A stretch of DNA of 64,000 nt from Rhodovarius lipocyclicus (GTDB lineage: Bacteria > Pseudomonadota > Alphaproteobacteria > Acetobacterales > Acetobacteraceae), in assembly GCF_009900765.1 (NCBI RefSeq), contig NZ_JAAABL010000001.1:124001-188000 (forward strand), in the 5' to 3' direction. Below the pieces are notes generated by a model. That model searched no databases and had not been told where the DNA came from. It saw only the letters and a program-made list of their open reading frames with translations. The position numbers and the translations under genes are program-made. How positions within the stretch are numbered: position 1 is the stretch's first letter; every line of letters begins with the position of its first letter. Below, one piece after another: positions 32,099 to 38,491 of the stretch.

Positions 32099-32940
32099 GC
32101 GGCCACCCTCCGTTTGGTGCGGCGCCCGTGCCCGACGAACACGATGGGCGTAGCGGCCATGGCCGGTGACCAACACAGGCCGCAGGTGCCGCAGCAGGCG
32201 GTGCGCTCCGTCTGCGCAGGGCAGACAAGGCCCTGATCGACCCATTGCCCGGCGGGCTGATGCCAGATGGTGATGGCCTCATGCGCCTTGCCGGACGGCA
32301 CCGCACGCGAGAAGCGGATAAGGCAGCGATCGGGAAACCGGCCGTTCAAGCGTTCGATCACCTCGGCGATCGGCGTGCCGTCCTCCCGCGCAGTGTATCC
32401 GAACACCCGCAGTTCCGGGATCCACTGGAGCCACACGGCCCAGAGGCTGGCGTAGCGGACGGAGTAAAAATCCCCCAGCGTGTGCAGGCGCACCACGAAG
32501 CCACCAGGATGCCGATCGGCCAGGCCGCACAGCTCGGCGCCCAGGATCTGCTCCAGCTCGCGACCCGGGCGGTGCCGACGCGCCAGGTGCATGGAGTTGC
32601 CATAGCAGGTCGCCCACAGCGCACAGGAAGCCGGGCATGTCGCCCTCTCCTCAAGCGTCAGCTGGTAGATGGGCATCCCGCGCCACGGGCCCTTGGTCAC
32701 GCGCGCCCCGAGCTTCGGGTTATTGGCGCCTGAGACGAGCACGCGGTCCACCTCATCGGCGAAATGCACGGTGCTGGGGAAGATGGTGCGGGCCTCCGCC
32801 AGGGCCGGGTGATCGACCGACAGCGCGGCCGCGGTCCTGTCGGCATGCGGCAGCACCGCGGCGAAACGACGGAGGCTATCGCCCTCGTGCCGGGTGCCGC
32901 CTTTCCATCCCTCGGGCCGCTGGTGCTGGACGCGCATCAT
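32095..32940 (-). CDS. GP88-like phage protein, Cys-rich
   Basis: A 281-aa protein resembling the gene product 88 family of phages and plasmids: GANNPKLGARVTKGPWRGMPIYQLTLEERATCPASCALWATCYGNS (span about residues 70-115), then GGFVVRLHTLGDFYS and FGYTAREDG. A C-terminal cluster, CPAQTERTACCGTCGLCW, adds Cys. The cysteine pattern suggests a metal or Fe-S site. The biochemical role of the family is not known. ATG 32940 overlaps the preceding stop by 4 bp. Confidence 0.75.
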   Translation of the reverse strand: MMRVQHQRPEGWKGGTRHEGDSLRRFAAVLPHADRTAAALSVDHPALAEARTIFPSTVHFADEVDRVLVSGANNPKLGARVTKGPWRGMPIYQLTLEERATCPASCALWATCYGNSMHLARRHRPGRELEQILGAELCGLADRHPGGFVVRLHTLGDFYSVRYASLWAVWLQWIPELRVFGYTAREDGTPIAEVIERLNGRFPDRCLIRFSRAVPSGKAHEAITIWHQPAGQWVDQGLVCPAQTERTACCGTCGLCWSPAMAATPIVFVGHGRRTKRRVAA

Positions 32941-33401
32941 GCCGCCCTCCGCTTCTGCAGGCGGCGCTTGGCCTCCGCGATGCAGTCGGCGGCGCGCATC
33001 GACGGATGCTCGCGGCGCACGGCGCAGGCCCAGCCATAGAGCGGGTCCGGCGTGTCGGTGGGGATGGCATCGACCGGCTCGGCCGCCGGGCGCGGCGCCG
33101 GCACGGGGCGCGGCGGCGGGGTCATGCGCAGGATGTCCGCCATGGCGTGCTCGGGACATGAGAAGTGCTTGGCGATGGCCCGCGTCTTCCATCCAGCCTG
33201 CTTCAGGCGGGCGGCCTCGCGCCTCTCCAGATAGCTCAGGTCGCTGGACAGCGGCGGCAGGCGCGGCTTCACCCCTTGCGCCCGCAGTTCCGTGAGGCGG
33301 CGGTTGACGGTGGCTTTGCTGATGCCGAGGCCGGCAGCGATGGCGGGGATGGTCAGCCCCTGCTCATACAGGCCGCGGATCTGGGTGTGCTGCTGGGTCA
33401 T
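32937..33401 (-). CDS. Double helix-turn-helix DNA-binding protein
   Basis: A 154-aa protein with two HTH-like segments: IRGLYEQGLTIPAIAAGLGISKATVNRRLTEL (about 8-40) and REAARLKQAGWKTRAIAKHFSCPEHAMADIL (about 61-91), followed by a Pro-rich linker and a helical end. Probably a regulator or replication-module DNA binder in the early left operon. Overlaps both neighbours by 4 bp. Confidence 0.7.
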   Translation of the reverse strand: MTQQHTQIRGLYEQGLTIPAIAAGLGISKATVNRRLTELRAQGVKPRLPPLSSDLSYLERREAARLKQAGWKTRAIAKHFSCPEHAMADILRMTPPPRPVPAPRPAAEPVDAIPTDTPDPLYGWACAVRREHPSMRAADCIAEAKRRLQKRRAA

Positions 33402-33778
33402 GTCAGCGCGCCCTCTTGGCGCGAGCCAGACACCAGGTGCCCATGGCGATGAAGCGGCCGCCCATCGCCAGAAAGCACGCCCCCAGGCGTGCCCATATCC
33501 ATGCCTTCATGGCTGTTCTCGATCTCGTTCAGGTCGTGCTGAGCCCTGGCGATGCGGAGGCGAAGAACCTCGGCGCGCGCTTCCTGGGCGGCGATGTATT
33601 CGGCGGCGTCGATGCGCCCGGCTGTGCCTTCGAGAAGGCTGCGGGCGCGGCGCTCGGTCACGCCGATGCGGCGGGCGAATGCGGCGAGGCCGCGCGCACG
33701 ACCGTGCTCCTGGCACCAGTCTGCGACAGCGGCTTGGGTGGATCGCGCCACGCCGGTGGCAATCTCGGACAACCTCAT
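33398..33778 (-). CDS. Putative HTH phage regulator (126 aa)
   Basis: Residues about 20-60 (VADWCQEHGRARGLAAFARRIGVTERRARSLLEG) look like a helix-turn-helix, followed by a helix (YIAAQEARAEVLRLRIARAQHDLNEIE) and a Gly-rich tail. ATG 33778 was chosen because the upstream frame is unlike protein sequence. First gene after the hairpin-containing gap, so it may control the following replication and late genes. Confidence 0.6.
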   Translation of the reverse strand: MRLSEIATGVARSTQAAVADWCQEHGRARGLAAFARRIGVTERRARSLLEGTAGRIDAAEYIAAQEARAEVLRLRIARAQHDLNEIENSHEGMDMGTPGGVLSGDGRPLHRHGHLVSGSRQEGALT

Positions 33779-34102
33779 GTCAGTGCTCCATGCGAAAAAG
33801 GGGCATGGACGCTGAGCTTCACGGAATGAGTTCTGGCCTGGTGGGGGGTGGTGCCCCCGCCAGGCCGCTTCTCGCCGGCACGCAAAAATGCGCAGGGGCG
33901 GCTGGCGCGCCCCGCAGTGAAGCACCGGGAGAGAAGGCCATCAGGCATGCGGGGGTATCCGGCCCGCGCGGTCGCCCTCAACGCCAACACCGGGACGGTG
34001 GCCAGCGGCGATGAGGGGAAAGGATCGGCCGGAGCGTCGCCTTGCGGCAGCGCCCCGGCCTGCTCCATCCTGGTGCTTGTCAGAACCTCAGGAGGAATTC
34101 GG
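33779..34102. terminator. Gene-free gap with a long hairpin (candidate early-left terminator)
   Basis: No gene is supported here. A 13-bp stem with one G-T pair lies at 33835-33847 and 33854-33866 (arms GGCCTGG.GGGGG and CCCCC.CCAGGCC, 6-base loop). On the leftward strand a CCCCTTTTT-like run follows about 30 bases later (near 33795-33805). It sits between the Cro-like genes and the rest of the leftward operon, where lambda has tL1. Termination is inferred, not shown. Confidence 0.45.
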
Positions 34103-34387
34103 ATGTCAGAGACGACCGACGAGATGGAGGCGTTCCTGCAAACCGTTCTGCAGCCCCCAGGCAATCCACCATACTCAGAGCAGGACCTGGCGTTCCAGCG
34201 GACGGCCGTCGAGGCCATCAGGCGCCGGTGGGAAGCGGATAAGCGAGAGCGCGTCGCAAAGGACGCATCAATCCGCACGGCCGAGGCCACGGAGCGCATG
34301 GCGGTGCTGCTGGAGGCGATCATTGCCCGCCTCGACCGGCTTGAGGCCCTTCTACCGCCAGTATCTCCCGGAGCCGGGTCTGCCTGA
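34103..34387 (+). CDS. Hypothetical helical protein (94 aa), plus-strand
   Basis: Starts MSETTDEMEAFLQTVLQPPG and continues with a long charged helix (ERMAVLLEAIIARLDRLEALLP) likely to form a coiled coil. CAGGAGG lies 8 bases before ATG 34103. It runs against the leftward operon and overlaps the 78-aa gene by 68 bp tail to tail. It may be a lysogeny-expressed gene; no family recognised. Confidence 0.6.
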   Translation: MSETTDEMEAFLQTVLQPPGNPPYSEQDLAFQRTAVEAIRRRWEADKRERVAKDASIRTAEATERMAVLLEAIIARLDRLEALLPPVSPGAGSA

Positions 34388-34556
34388 GCAGCAGGATCTC
34401 GGTCAGGCGCTCCGCATCATCCTCGCAACGGTCGAAAGCGCCGGAGCCGATATGGTCCATGACGTGCTGGCACGCCGCCACATAGGCGACCGTGTTCCGC
34501 AGCGCCTTCAGCTCCGCCAGGATCGCCTGCCCGGTCTCCTCGGTCAGCGATGACAT
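34320..34556 (-). CDS. Hypothetical early phage protein (78 aa)
   Basis: A helical protein (LTEETGQAILAELKALRNTVAYVAACQHVMDHIG) of unknown family. Its ATG touches the stop of the Cro-like gene, so it is the second gene of the leftward early operon. Its 3' part overlaps a convergent plus-strand gene. Confidence 0.6.
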   Translation of the reverse strand: MSSLTEETGQAILAELKALRNTVAYVAACQHVMDHIGSGAFDRCEDDAERLTEILLLRQTRLREILAVEGPQAGRGGQ

Positions 34557-34765
34557 CAGGCCACCTCGCGCGGGGCGAAGGCGGCCGCGAGGTCGGGGCG
34601 CAGATCGGCGGCGGGGATGCCTGTGACGCGGGCCAGCTCGGGCACGCGCTCAGCCGGCACTCGCCCCTTAGCCCAGCGCAGAACCCTGGAATAATGGACG
34701 CCGACCTGCTCGGCCACGGCGACCACCCTTACATCCGGCCTTTTCAGATACTCATGGAGCGTCAT
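34556..34765 (-). CDS. Cro/YdaS-type HTH regulator
   Basis: A 69-aa protein: MTLHEYLKRPDVRVVAVAEQVGVHYSRVLRW and VPAERVPELARVTGIPAADLRPDL match the YdaS/Cro pattern of small phage regulators. It is the first gene from the leftward promoter and is divergent to the CI-like gene, the position of lambda cro on the opposite arm. It probably binds the same 17-bp operators and favours lytic growth (inference). Confidence 0.8.
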   Translation of the reverse strand: MTLHEYLKRPDVRVVAVAEQVGVHYSRVLRWAKGRVPAERVPELARVTGIPAADLRPDLAAAFAPREVA

Positions 34766-34867
34766 GCCAGGAATGTGCGCGATACGCCCAAAATGGTCAA
34801 GAGCTTTTGTGCGCGTGGTGCATATCGCGCCGCAGAGCGGCAGGGCGGCTTGTGCGACGCTGCGCCC
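34766..34867. promoter_or_regulatory. Left immunity region: leftward promoter and two operators
   Basis: The operator TGTGCGCGATACGCCCA lies at 34774-34790 and a degenerate copy TGTGCGCGTGGTGCATA at 34808-34824. On the minus strand a -35 TTGACC (34800-34795) is 17 bp from a weak -10 CACATT (34777-34772), so the operators overlap the promoter. The same arrangement is found inverted at 35186-35238 on the other side of the repressor gene. This resembles lambda OL and OR. CI and Cro binding is inferred. Confidence 0.7.
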
Positions 34868-35185
34868 ATGACGCACCGCACCGTAAATCTGAAAGCCTGG
34901 CGCAAGCTGAAGCGTGAGACGCAAATGACGCTTGCGAACAAAATGGGAACAGACCACACTACGATAGGAAGATATGAACGAGGCGAAATCGCCGTGGATG
35001 ACGAGACTTTTGCGCGCTTAGCGAAGGAGCTGGGGATTAGCCCGGCCGAACTGGCGGCGCACCCAGAGGAACAAAAGCGCGTGCGGCTGATTGAAAGCCT
35101 AGTGGATCGGCTGCGCAGAATGGAGCCTGAACAGATCGAGGCGACGATCAAGGTGATCGATGCGCTAAGTGCCCATCAAAAATAA
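34868..35185 (+). CDS. CI-like HTH repressor lacking a self-cleavage domain
   Basis: A 105-aa Xre-family protein: NLKAWRKLKRETQMTLANKMGTDHTTIGRYERGEIAVDDETFARLAKELG is the HTH (span residues about 5-55), followed by one helical dimerisation tail (RVRLIESLVDRLRRMEPEQIEATIKVIDAL). No LexA/S24 peptidase domain is present, so RecA-triggered self-cleavage cannot occur in this protein. The ATG has no clear ribosome site; a leaderless message or an upstream in-frame start is possible. It is flanked on both sides by matching operators. Confidence 0.8.
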   Translation: MTHRTVNLKAWRKLKRETQMTLANKMGTDHTTIGRYERGEIAVDDETFARLAKELGISPAELAAHPEEQKRVRLIESLVDRLRRMEPEQIEATIKVIDALSAHQK

Positions 35186-35280
35186 TGGGCGCGATACGCA
35201 CATTTTAGCTTGACCGATTTGGGCGTTTAGCGCACAAATGGGCTCACACAGAGCCCACCCCGGGCTCGGAGGAGAGCCCG
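35186..35280. promoter_or_regulatory. Right immunity region: rightward promoter, two operators and structured leader
   Basis: Read on the minus strand, operators TGTGCGTATCGCGCCCA (35202-35186) and TGTGCGCTAAACGCCCA (35236-35220) flank a plus-strand -35 TTGACC (35210-35215) with a weak -10 CACAAA (35233-35238). Then come four alternating 6-mers: GGGCTC 35240, GAGCCC 35251, GGGCTC 35262, GAGCCC 35274. The last two can form a hairpin with the ribosome site GGAGGA in its loop next to ATG 35281; the middle two can pair instead. This suggests control of both transcription and translation of the rightward operon. Confidence 0.65.
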
Positions 35281-36135
35281 ATGAGCGACACGCCGACCCC
35301 CGACCTCACGAAGGTCGCCTCGATCCCGCCGCTGTCGTCCGGCGGCCACCACCCCAGCGACGGCGAGATGTGTGTGATGGAGGCGGTCGCCTTCGTCGCC
35401 GGCGAGCCGTGGTCGGACAGTCCGGCCTGCGCCTGCCCCGTCATCGGCGCCTTCCTGCGCGCCTGGAATGACGGGCTGCCGGACGATGAGCGCGACGCCC
35501 TCCTGCGCCCGCTGATCCCGCGTCTGGTCGGCACGAAATCCACGCCCGCCGTCGAGCACCGCCGCTCGCTCATGGCCGCCGACTGGCTGGTGCGCGAGCA
35601 CACGCCCGCCTGGTTGCGGCTGGCGGGTCTGACGGCACAGGCTGATGCGCTCGCCGGGCTGCCCGAGATCACCAGCATGGCGCAGGTGCCCAGCATCCGG
35701 CCAGCGATTGAGGCGGCGCGGCGGGATGCGGCCGCCGCCTGGGACGCCGCCAGGGACGCCGCCTGGGACGCCGCCAGGGACGCCGCCTGGGCCGCCGCCT
35801 GGGACGCCGCCTGGGACGCCGCCAGGGCCGCCGCCTGGGACGCCGCCAGGGCCGCCGCCAGGGACGCCGCCAGGGACGCCGCCTGGGACGCCGCCAGGGA
35901 CGCCGCCTGGGACGCCGCCTGGGCCGCCGCCAGGGACGCCGCCAGGGCCGCCGCCTGGGACGCCGCCAGGGCCGCCGCCAGGGACGCCGCCAGGGACGCC
36001 GCCTGGGACGCCGCCAGGGACGCCGCCTGGGCCGCCGCCAGGGCCGCCGCCTGGGACGCCCTCAACCCCACGCGTATCGCCCTCCAGCGGTCCGCTCTGC
36101 GGTTGGTCGAGCGCATGATCGAGGTCGCTGAGTGA
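35281..36135 (+). CDS. Early protein with Ala-rich AAWD/AARD tetrapeptide repeats
   Basis: A 284-aa protein, the first gene of the rightward early operon. Residues 1-140 form a helical, globular-looking part (GEMCVMEAVAFVAGEPWSDSP; RPLIPRLVGTKSTPAVEHRRSLMAADWLVR). Residues about 150-260 consist of four-residue repeats (AAWD, AARD, AAWA), which should form a very long regular helix with Trp/Arg/Asp on set faces. A short C-terminal helix ends it. Similar repeats occur in actinobacterial and phage proteins of unknown role. GGAGGA precedes the ATG. Confidence 0.75.
   Translation: MSDTPTPDLTKVASIPPLSSGGHHPSDGEMCVMEAVAFVAGEPWSDSPACACPVIGAFLRAWNDGLPDDERDALLRPLIPRLVGTKSTPAVEHRRSLMAADWLVREHTPAWLRLAGLTAQADALAGLPEITSMAQVPSIRPAIEAARRDAAAAWDAARDAAWDAARDAAWAAAWDAAWDAARAAAWDAARAAARDAARDAAWDAARDAAWDAAWAAARDAARAAAWDAARAAARDAARDAAWDAARDAAWAAARAAAWDALNPTRIALQRSALRLVERMIEVAE
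35731..36060 (+). repeat. 12-bp tandem repeat tract inside the early protein
   Basis: About 27 tandem units of the type GCCGCC(T/A)GGG(A/C)C, varying at two or three fixed positions that switch Trp/Arg and Asp/Ala. The tract is in frame with the gene and also leaves two other frames open. Copy number can be expected to change by slippage, always in frame. A larger block (about 96-108 bp) seems repeated within it, suggesting segmental duplication. Confidence 0.85.
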
Positions 36136-36398
36136 TGGAAACCCCTGACCTCATCCGCACGCGCCGCGACCGGCTGACGGCGGACTACCTTAGCCACCCG
36201 GACGCGCAGGCTGACCTCGCCGCGACGATCCGGGTCATGAACCGGCTGACCGCGATGGCGGCTGAGCTGGCGAAGGTCCAGCAGCACGAGACGGATGACG
36301 GCGAGTTCGGCCGCATCGAGCGGCTGCTGCTGGACGCGGCGGCGATCCAGGATGACGCCTTCCGCGCGGCGCACCCGCTGATGGCGGAGGTTGCGTGA
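36135..36398 (+). CDS. Hypothetical early phage protein (87 aa)
   Basis: A helical protein (RRDRLTADYLSHPDAQADLAATIRVMNRLTAMAAELAKVQ) of unknown family. ATG 36135 shares one base with the preceding stop. Part of a run of small coupled genes between the repeat protein and the recombination genes. Seen only as an open, coupled frame with consistent codon use. Confidence 0.6.
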   Translation: METPDLIRTRRDRLTADYLSHPDAQADLAATIRVMNRLTAMAAELAKVQQHETDDGEFGRIERLLLDAAAIQDDAFRAAHPLMAEVA

Positions 36399-36709
36399 CC
36401 ATGGACATGGACCGCTTCCCCGCCGGCACCGAGTTCTTCGCGCACCGCCCGGCCAGCCCGCTGTACGAGGGGCCGCCCGCAGGCCCGGACCACGAAGCCG
36501 AGTTCCGGCGCCAGTCCGCGCGGCTGGAGCGACTGGTCGGCGTGCTGGACCTGCTGTGGGACCGCGTGCCCGCCGAGGCTGGGGCCATCGAAACCGCCGC
36601 CTGCCGCTCCGCCGCGGATGGCATCGAGGCCCTGCTGATCCCCGCCCTTCCCTTCCTGCGCCAGCACCCTGACCCGGCCGTGCGGCGCTTTGCCCGGGAG
36701 CACCATTGA
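36395..36709 (+). CDS. Hypothetical early phage protein (104 aa)
   Basis: Contains FPAGTEFFAHRPASPLYEGPPAGPDHEAEF and a helical second half. The GTG at 36395 overlaps the previous stop by 4 bp; ATG 36401 is the alternative start. Unknown family, same small-gene operon. Confidence 0.6.
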   Translation: MTMDMDRFPAGTEFFAHRPASPLYEGPPAGPDHEAEFRRQSARLERLVGVLDLLWDRVPAEAGAIETAACRSAADGIEALLIPALPFLRQHPDPAVRRFAREHH

Positions 36710-36978
36710 TGCTGAGAGACACCCGCATCAGCACGCAGATCAACGCGCTCGCCAACGCTCTGGTGGCCGACTTCGGCGACGAGGACGGCGATCTCCCCGC
36801 CGCCATCTGGTGGATGCACGGCGATATCGGCTCCGCGCACATCATGGCGACCGAGGCCGAAAGCGCGCGTGACGACGGTATGCGCGCCATGGCCCTGGTG
36901 TTCCTGCACCACGCCCAGCGCATCGACCACAACGCCCGGTCGATCATGGCCCGGGCCAGCCGGAGGGCCGCGGCATGA
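36709..36978 (+). CDS. Hypothetical early phage protein (89 aa)
   Basis: An acidic-to-basic helical protein (NALANALVADFGDEDGDLPAAIWWMHGDIG; HHAQRIDHNARSIMARAS). ATG 36709 shares one base with the previous stop and the end overlaps the next gene by 4 bp. No known family. Confidence 0.6.
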   Translation: MLRDTRISTQINALANALVADFGDEDGDLPAAIWWMHGDIGSAHIMATEAESARDDGMRAMALVFLHHAQRIDHNARSIMARASRRAAA

Positions 36979-37208
36979 CCAGCCCCATCCCTTCCCTGCT
37001 CCGCTGCGTCGTGCCCGTGCCGCCGTACCTGTTCCGTGACACGGAGAAGGGTTCCAGCATCGTCACGCCCGTCGCGTCGGCGCAGTTCGTCCACCAGCCC
37101 GTCGCCGGTGCCGACGCCTCGCCCGGGACCATGCTGGCCGTGCTCCAGGCCGGCACCGCACTCAACCGGGTGCGCGACCGGTTCCGGGGGATGGAGCCGA
37201 CGGCATGA
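36975..37208 (+). CDS. Hypothetical early phage protein (77 aa)
   Basis: Contains VPVPPYLFRDTEKGSSIVTPVASAQFV and a short helix (MLAVLQAGTALNRVRDRFRGM). 4-bp overlaps on both sides support translation in the operon. No family recognised. Confidence 0.6.
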   Translation: MTSPIPSLLRCVVPVPPYLFRDTEKGSSIVTPVASAQFVHQPVAGADASPGTMLAVLQAGTALNRVRDRFRGMEPTA

Positions 37209-37351
37209 CCGAGCCCACCATCGTCAGCATGGCCAGCGCCACCGCCATCGTGGTGCTCAAGATTCAGCCCGGCACCACGGCGCTGGAGCTGGCGCGTCTC
37301 ATGCGCGCAGCAGAGGGCGAGGCTCTGGCCCGGAAGGCGGTGGCGCCATGA
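37205..37351 (+). CDS. Tiny early phage protein (48 aa)
   Basis: The ATG at 37205 overlaps the previous stop by 4 bp and its own stop overlaps the exonuclease start by 4 bp. The peptide (ASATAIVVLKIQPGTTALELARLMRAAEGEALARK) is a small helical protein. Its tight coupling is the evidence that it is real. Function unknown. Confidence 0.6.
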   Translation: MTEPTIVSMASATAIVVLKIQPGTTALELARLMRAAEGEALARKAVAP

Positions 37352-38268
37352 AGATCAGCGAGCCCGGAATTTATGACCTGCCGCCGGAAATCTACCATGG
37401 CGACCCAACCCCCGAGATGAGCCTGTCGAGCAGCGGCGCACGCACCCTGGCCCGCGACTGCCCGGCGGTGTTCTGGCATCAGCGCCAGGTCCAAGAGGCG
37501 AAGCGGGTCTTCGAGATCGGCACCGCCAGCCATCTGATGATCCTGGAGCCGGAGCGATATGACGCCCGGGTTGAGGTGATCCGGGGCCTGAAGAAGGACG
37601 GCTCCCCGTCCGAGGGCTACACCAGCGCCGACGCGCGGGAGAAGCGCGACGCAGCGCGCGCCGCCGGCAAGGTGCCGCTGCTGCCGGCCGAGGATGAGAT
37701 GCTCCGCGTCATGCGCGGCGTGCTGTGGGCAGACCCAATCGCCCGCACCGCCTTCATTGGCGGCCAGGCCGAGAAGTCCCTGTTCTGGCGAGATCAGGAG
37801 TTCGGCATCTGGTGCCGTACTCGGCCGGATTATCTCCCGCCCCACGGCCGCTATCTGGTCGATTACAAGACCAGCACCAGCGCCGACCCGCGCGAGTTCG
37901 CTAAGGCGATGCTGGAGTACGGCTACCACATGCAGGCGGCCTGGTATCTCGACGCCGTGGCCGCCGTCACGCCGCACCGGCCCGAGAAGTTCGCCTTCGT
38001 GGTGCAGAGCAAGAAGCCCCCGCACCTGGTTTCGGTCTGCTGGGTGGACCCGGAGGCCATCGAGATCGGCCGGGCCCTGAACCGGTACGCGAAGGGCATT
38101 TTCCGCTGGTGCCTCACCCAACGCGAGTGGCCGAATTACCGCGACGACCTGAACAGCGCGCCCATGGCGCACACCGTCAACCTGCCGGCCTATGCCCGCC
38201 AGTCCTTCCAGCTCGCGCAGGAAGCTGGGCGCTTCGAGCCGCCGGCCATCCCGGATATCGCCGCATGA
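37348..38268 (+). CDS. RecE-like PD-(D/E)xK exonuclease (DUF3799/YqaJ type)
   Basis: A 306-aa protein. YHGDPTPEMSLSSSGARTLARDCPAVFW and EIGTASHLMILEPERY are typical of the family start. The nuclease core is CRTRPDYL with the metal-binding Asp and VDYKTSTSAD with Asp-x-Lys, followed by YGYHMQAAWYLDAV. Such enzymes resect double-strand ends to give 3' single strands for annealing. It is followed by the putative annealing protein, as in recE-recT pairs. The start at ATG 37348 gives a 4-bp overlap. Confidence 0.85.
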   Translation: MKISEPGIYDLPPEIYHGDPTPEMSLSSSGARTLARDCPAVFWHQRQVQEAKRVFEIGTASHLMILEPERYDARVEVIRGLKKDGSPSEGYTSADAREKRDAARAAGKVPLLPAEDEMLRVMRGVLWADPIARTAFIGGQAEKSLFWRDQEFGIWCRTRPDYLPPHGRYLVDYKTSTSADPREFAKAMLEYGYHMQAAWYLDAVAAVTPHRPEKFAFVVQSKKPPHLVSVCWVDPEAIEIGRALNRYAKGIFRWCLTQREWPNYRDDLNSAPMAHTVNLPAYARQSFQLAQEAGRFEPPAIPDIAA

Positions 38269-38483
38269 ACGACGACGCCTTCTTCATCATCTGGTGCCCG
38301 ACCGGCCGTCAGCCGCCCACGAGGCGGCACCCGACCCGCGAGATTGCCGAACATGAGGCGCGCCGCCTGGCCGCCCTGGCGCCGGGCCAGAGCTTCTATG
38401 TCCTCGCCGCGCTCAGCGTCTCCAGCAAGGTCGATGTGACGACCCGTGAGCTCCGCCCGACCGACCTGCAAATCCCCTTCTGA
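38265..38483 (+). CDS. Hypothetical protein between exonuclease and annealing protein (72 aa)
   Basis: Contains FFIIWCPTGRQPPTRRHPTREIAEHEARRLAALAPGQSFYVLAAL, a small alpha/beta layout common among minor phage proteins. 4-bp overlap with the exonuclease. No known function. Confidence 0.62.
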   Translation: MNDDAFFIIWCPTGRQPPTRRHPTREIAEHEARRLAALAPGQSFYVLAALSVSSKVDVTTRELRPTDLQIPF

Positions 38484-38491
38484 GGCACGCC

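Noticed and set aside
35731-36060. Tandem array considered as a CRISPR
   Set aside because: Units are 12 bp, contiguous, without spacers, and encode a protein in frame.
35244-37094. Long minus-strand open frame of 616 codons across the repeat tract
   Set aside because: It is a by-product of the 12-bp repeat, which leaves several frames open. The plus-strand frame has a ribosome site, the promoter and coupled downstream genes.
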